Below are positions 24,691 to 26,845 of a stretch of DNA of 26,845 bases, piece by piece. Each line of letters begins with the position of its first letter. Positions within the stretch are counted from its first letter, which is position 1. The notes below the pieces were generated by a model. That model was not told where the DNA came from. It searched no databases and saw only the letters and a program-made list of their open reading frames with translations. The stretch is from AP-15 sp035570595 (GTDB taxonomy: Bacteria; Pseudomonadota; Alphaproteobacteria; ATCC43930; CGMCC-115725): NCBI GenBank assembly GCA_035570595.1, contig DATMLF010000203.1, positions 1 through 26,845 on the forward strand, read 5' to 3'. A program made the position numbers and the translations under genes.

Positions 24691-25441
24691 ATGTCACTGG
24701 CATGTATGCCCAGCAAAACGCGTTCGAAGGCCAAGCCTCTGAGCTACCTGGAGGTGTACGAGGAGCGCTTCGGATCGCTGCGCGATCAGCCGATCGCGCT
24801 GCTCGAGCTGGGCGTGGCCAAGGGCAAGTCGATTGAGATGTCGCGCGACTGCTTCCCCAAGGCGACGATCGTCGGCGTGGATCTGCTGCCCGAATGGGAA
24901 TCGACCGAGGAGCGCGTCCGCATCTACCGCGGCGGACAGGATGACCTGCTCTGCTCGACCGGATCGCCGCGGTATGCGCGCCGCAGGGCTTCGACATCAT
25001 CGTCGATGACGCAGCCCATATCGCACAAATCGCCAAGGCCAGCTTCTGGCACCTCTTCATGCATGACCTGAAGCGGGGAGCCTCCTGTGCGATCGAGGAT
25101 TGGGGCAATCACGTCTACCACCCGGAAGGCGACTGCCGGGACCTCCCGACAGCGGCGTGCTGCACCGGCTAGCGAACCGCGCGATCACTCAGGCGCCGGT
25201 CGAATGGCCGAAGCTCGGTCGGTTCGGCAGATTTGCTGCGTCGCTATCAATACACGCGCAAGTTCCCCTCCCATCTTTATGGGTTGGTGGGCTTCGCGAA
25301 ACAGCTGATCGATGAGATCGGGATCGCGAAATCACGAATGCGAAGCACGGTTTGCCAGACGACCCGATGGGTCCGACGCGTGCCACCCGCTTCAAGAACC
25401 TGCAAATCACGCAGGGCCTGATCCTAGTGACGAAGGCCTGA
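24691..25441 (+). pseudogene. Frameshifted class I SAM methyltransferase gene
   Basis: The start is intact: GGGAGG precedes ATG 24691 and the protein reads LSYLEVYEERFGSLRDQPIA, then LLELGVAKGKSIEMSRD and ATIVGVDLLPEW. The frame is lost near 24945-24957. Homology resumes one frame over as GFDIIVDDAAHIAQIAKASF, WHLFMHDLKRGA and CAIEDWG, and breaks again near 25145. It then passes through two more frames, with FPSHLYGLVGFAKQLIDEIG (about 25255-25315) and finally RFKNLQITQGLILVTKA ending at TGA 25439-25441. The ordered blocks are those of a methyltransferase of about 250 residues found in sugar clusters. At least three frame changes, apparently four, make it non-functional unless this stretch was poorly sequenced. 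Confidence 0.8.
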
Positions 25442-25613
25442 TTCTGCGAGGTGGTGCCATGGCGGGGCGACGTTTGGCCCGGTGGCGTGCCAAGCCGTGA
25501 CCCGGCAGGGTTCGCTCGCGTTCTCGCGCCGATGCGCGACATCCGGCAAGGTGCTGAGCGATCCGCCCGATCGGCGGCGAGCTCCGCACAGGCAAAAGGG
25601 AGCTGAACTGGTC

Positions 25614-26845
25614 GTGGGAGAGATCTTCAAGCGGCCCTTGCCCGCCGTCAGCCTTCCCTTCACCGGCGAGCGCCTGACGTCCGAGTTCGGCGGGCAGACC
25701 GAGATGGAGCATCTGCACCGGTACCTGCTGGCGCGGCATCTCTGCTGCGGCCGGCGGGTGCTCGACATCGCCTCCGGGGAAGGCTACGGCGCCGCGCTGC
25801 TGGCGCAGGTGGCCTCCAGCGTCATCGGCGTGGAGCTCGCCGCCGATGTCGTGGCGCATGCCGCCGCCAACTACCGGCGCGATAACCTCTCCTTCCGCGT
25901 CGGCGACGCGGGCGGCATCCCGCTCGAGGACGCCGCGGTCGATGTCGTCGTCTCCTTCGAGACGATCGAGCACTTCGCGGGCCATGACCGCTTCCTCTCC
26001 GAGATCCGCAGGGTGCTGCGGTCGGACGGGCTGCTCGTCATCAGCACGCCCGACCGCGACAACTATTCGCCGGCCGACCGGCCGGCCAATCCATTCCATG
26101 TGCTAGAGCTGACGCGCCCCGAATTCGCCGCGCTCCTACGCCGGTATTTCGGCCACCTCGCGATGTGGTGGCAGAGGCCAATGATCGGCTCGGCCATGCT
26201 GCCCGGTCCCGAGACCGCGGTCGCGCCGGCTGCGCTCTGCTTCGAGCGGCGCGGCGACCGGCACTTCGAGGCGTCCGGCGGCTATCCCCGTCCGCTCTAC
26301 GTCCTTGCACTCTGCTCCGACGCGCCGCTGCCGGAACTGCCGCCCAGCATTTACATCGACACAACCTTCGTGCATACGCGCGATGATCAGCTGCGGACCC
26401 TGCAGGCGGTCGAGCAGGAGGCCTCGGCGCTGCGCGAGGAGCTGCTGGGCCGCGACGTTTCGCTCGCGGCCGAGCGCGCCGAGCTGGAGCGGCTGCGGCA
26501 GGAGCTGTCCGCGCTGCGCGAGGAGCTGCTGGGCCGCGACGGTTCGCTCGCGGCCGAGCGGGCCGAGCTGGGGCGGCTGCGGCAGGAGCTGTCCGCGCTG
26601 CGCGAGGAGCTGCTAGGCCGCGACGTTTCGCTCGCGGCCGAGCGGGCCGAGCTGGAGCGGCTGCGGCAGGAGCTGTCCGCGCTGCGCGAGGAGCTGCTGG
26701 GCCGCGACGCTTCGCTCGCGGCCGAGCGCGCCGAGCTGGAGCGGGTGCGGCAGGAGCTGTCGGCGCTGCACACTTCGGCGAGCCTCCTCGAACAGGATCT
26801 CGCCGCCATGCGGCACTCGACGTCCTGGCGGATCACCGGACCGGT
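25614..26845 (+). CDS. Methyltransferase with long C-terminal coiled coil (3' end cut by window edge)
   Basis: About 410 residues are visible and the frame is open at the right edge. Residues about 15-200 are a class I methyltransferase of the Methyltransf_11 kind. VLDIASGEGYGAALLAQVAS (49-68) is motif I with the G-x-G, VIGVEL is motif post-I, and DAAVDVVVSFETIEHFAGHD and EIRRVLRSDGLLVISTPDRD are motifs II and III. After a linker, residues about 262-385 form a charged heptad helix made of four tandem copies. It is followed by STSWRITGP at the very edge. The GTG at 25614 has AGGGAG about 11 nt upstream; the start is uncertain because the frame is open further. It probably methylates a glycan sugar, and the coiled coil may set complex or chain geometry. 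Confidence 0.85.
   Translation, partial: MGEIFKRPLPAVSLPFTGERLTSEFGGQTEMEHLHRYLLARHLCCGRRVLDIASGEGYGAALLAQVASSVIGVELAADVVAHAAANYRRDNLSFRVGDAGGIPLEDAAVDVVVSFETIEHFAGHDRFLSEIRRVLRSDGLLVISTPDRDNYSPADRPANPFHVLELTRPEFAALLRRYFGHLAMWWQRPMIGSAMLPGPETAVAPAALCFERRGDRHFEASGGYPRPLYVLALCSDAPLPELPPSIYIDTTFVHTRDDQLRTLQAVEQEASALREELLGRDVSLAAERAELERLRQELSALREELLGRDGSLAAERAELGRLRQELSALREELLGRDVSLAAERAELERLRQELSALREELLGRDASLAAERAELERVRQELSALHTSASLLEQDLAAMRHSTSWRITGP
26424..26759 (+). repeat. Four tandem 84-bp repeats encoding a 28-residue coiled-coil unit
   Basis: The units start at 26424, 26508, 26592 and 26676, each exactly 84 bp. Each encodes S-A-L-R-E-E-L-L-G-R-D-(V/G/A)-S-L-A-A-E-R-A-E-L and then (E/G)-R-(L/V)-R-Q-E-L. 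28 residues is exactly four heptads. The copies differ at only a few bases, including one CTA/CTG change and a few amino-acid changes, so the expansion looks recent. Confidence 0.97.

Noticed and set aside
25442..25613. Possible small gene between the methyltransferase pseudogene and the last methyltransferase
   Set aside because: Short Arg-rich frames only, with no ribosome site or recognisable motif; it is probably a spacer with the start region of the downstream gene.
26424..26759. 84-bp repeats as a CRISPR or assembly duplication
   Set aside because: The units abut with no spacers, keep the reading frame and heptad register, and differ from each other at several bases, so they are a protein repeat and not an array or simple copy error.
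1..26845. tRNA, rRNA, riboswitch or prophage integration site
   Set aside because: I saw no tRNA-like cloverleaf, rRNA segment, known riboswitch core, integrase gene or flanking direct repeats. Weak RNA structures could be missed by eye in such GC-rich DNA.

Overview
The window is high-GC DNA from an alphaproteobacterium, probably of a Rhodospirillales/Acetobacteraceae or Hyphomicrobiales type. That placement rests on the class I PHA synthase, the hom/glpX/recJ gene set, the GC-biased codons and the frequent GTG starts. It is an inference; no rRNA or tRNA gene is visible to confirm it.

Positions 1-15167 look like ordinary chromosomal backbone. In order they hold an MFS transporter cut by the left edge (minus), a divergently transcribed NRAMP-like metal transporter, a class I poly(hydroxyalkanoate) synthase phaC (minus), a Pro/Ala-rich lipoprotein with an OmpA-like C-terminus, homoserine dehydrogenase hom, a small class I methyltransferase-like protein, an exported SMP-30-like beta-propeller protein (minus), class II fructose-1,6-bisphosphatase glpX, the single-strand exonuclease recJ, a molybdenum hydroxylase large subunit and a MoaD/ThiS-like sulfur carrier protein.

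Positions about 15197-16711 are a scar. A DUF1640/CCDC90-type gene is cut off at about 15400 and joined directly to a decayed IS4/IS1634-type transposase on the minus strand, which has an in-frame stop, an internal deletion, a frameshift and a missing C-terminal half. It is followed by non-coding DNA and an orphan fragment of a FAD-dependent monooxygenase gene.

From 16712 to the right edge, all genes point the same way and build a surface glycan. The locus opens with a fusion protein (GT2-type glycosyltransferase, then methyltransferase, then coiled coil) and a sugar-nucleotide epimerase. Next come four genes that match the complete GDP-D-glycero-alpha-D-manno-heptose pathway: hddA kinase, hddC guanylyltransferase, gmhA isomerase and gmhB phosphatase. 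A short transaldolase follows, which could balance the sedoheptulose-7-phosphate precursor. hddA to the transaldolase are joined by four consecutive 4-nt stop/start overlaps. A second GT2 glycosyltransferase, a multiply frameshifted methyltransferase pseudogene, and a methyltransferase with a coiled coil of four near-identical 84-bp tandem repeats close the window. The last protein and the first fusion protein share a C-terminal S-T-x-W-R-x-T-x-P signature after their coiled coils.

The most interesting part is this heptose-glycan island: its modular glycosyltransferase/methyltransferase coiled-coil proteins, its recent repeat expansion, and its decayed methyltransferase and mobile-element scars.
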